Of a stretch of 64,000 bases of DNA, positions 63,705 to 64,000 are shown one piece after another. Location: NCBI RefSeq assembly GCF_026011735.1, contig NZ_BRVN01000015.1, positions 1 to 64,000 of the forward strand, read 5' to 3'. Origin of the DNA: Dietzia sp. NCCP-2495. GTDB lineage: Bacteria; Actinomycetota; Actinomycetes; Mycobacteriales; Mycobacteriaceae. Position 1 is the first letter of the stretch; the number at the start of each line of letters is the position of its first letter. Below the pieces are notes generated by a model that worked only from the letters and a program-made list of their open reading frames with translations, did not search any database and was not told the DNA's origin. A program made the position numbers and the translations under genes.

Positions 63705-64000
63705 GAGAGCTCCAACCGGGGCACGGGCTCCTTCACCACACCGTCGGCGTCTACCTCCACGCCGTCCGGTGCCGCACCCTTCGGCCACCACTGCTGGTTG
63801 CGGTACATGTGACGACGCACCCGCCACGGCGGGCCCACGAAAAACGACTTGGACTCGCGGGTGCCGAGCTTCTCCCGCAACTCAGGATGGTCACGCATCG
63901 CGAGAATCGCCGTGAGCAGTGCGCTCGGCTCGACGCGGAAGTGTTCAGCGTCAAGCAGCAGGCGGACGACCCCGTCCGGATCAGTCCAGGTAGGCAGGCG
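63701..64000 (-). CDS. C-terminal part of an unrecognised gene running off the window
   Basis: An open minus-strand frame enters from the right edge and ends at TGA 63701-63703, giving 99 residues here: the visible part includes AEHFRVEPSALLTAILAMRD, ESKSFFVGPPWRVRRHMYRN and VDADGVVKEPVPRLELS. It is soluble and charged with an aromatic/Arg-rich stretch. I do not recognise the family. Its stop overlaps the GTG of the following interrupted gene, so they were probably one operon. Confidence 0.65.
   Translation of the reverse strand, partial: RLPTWTDPDGVVRLLLDAEHFRVEPSALLTAILAMRDHPELREKLGTRESKSFFVGPPWRVRRHMYRNQQWWPKGAAPDGVEVDADGVVKEPVPRLELS

Overview
The window is high-GC actinobacterial DNA, most likely a chromosome segment of a mycolic-acid actinomycete (order Mycobacteriales). 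Dietzia is my best genus guess from the combined content, not a proven assignment. Evidence: serC, sepH, DUF2530, DUF3027, an MFS gene, DUF2771, a cold-shock gene, rpfA and the two XPB-type helicase genes lie in an order that recalls the M. tuberculosis Rv0861c-Rv0884c region. There are also corynebacterial-type mctBC and HtaA/hmuTUV heme-uptake genes, IdeR/DtxR-type iron boxes and several probable leaderless starts. No rRNA, tRNA or CRISPR was recognised.

Layout. 1-3300 is decayed DNA: a broken pRiA4b ORF-3-like gene, an IS110-family transposase and an IS3 orfA remnant. 3331-8723 carries a DUF6069 membrane protein, the mctB-mctC monocarboxylate transporter with CRP/GlxR-like sites, a VWA/solute-binding-like membrane protein and an enoyl-CoA hydratase. 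8802-10463 is an XRE / ImmA-IrrE protease / PIN-like cassette whose last gene is frameshifted. 10583-18605 is central metabolism: accD3-type carboxyltransferase, prpE, FKBP isomerase, citrate synthase, pdxH, serC. 18888-21540 is a sepH / DUF6928 / YnfA operon.

21770-25010 looks like an accessory cassette. It holds a small EspC/WXG-like helical protein divergent from a DUF1023 alpha/beta hydrolase with a helical WxG-containing N-terminus, a lipoprotein gene overlapping the hydrolase by 4 bp, and a truncated serine resolvase. This arrangement suggests a type VII secretion effector with a lipoprotein partner and is the best candidate for an undescribed system. 25153-36706 holds a TrmH methyltransferase, a purine permease, two consecutive ArsR-AHSA1 pairs, DUF3027, a glutaminyl-cyclotransferase-like lipoprotein, MFS, DUF2771, a cold-shock protein, and rpfA behind a ydaO-type c-di-AMP riboswitch. 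37046-42729 holds the two XPB-related proteins and DUF3239.

42877-52548 is a nitrogen-assimilation block. nirBD (plus strand) faces the narK-nasC-nasB-hemD-like genes (minus strand) across an 18-bp-stem terminator. 54003-62901 is an iron-regulated heme-acquisition island: a secreted HtaA protein and heme oxygenase on plus; hmuT-hmuU-hmuV and three membrane/secreted heme-associated proteins in one tightly overlapping minus-strand operon. The right end has a gene broken by a 20-bp tandem duplication and a gene running off the window.

A recurring feature is short tandem duplication. Intergenic arrays of 15-23-bp units, several covering stop codons, and in-frame coding repeats occur throughout. 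Two dispersed repeat families lie beside such arrays.
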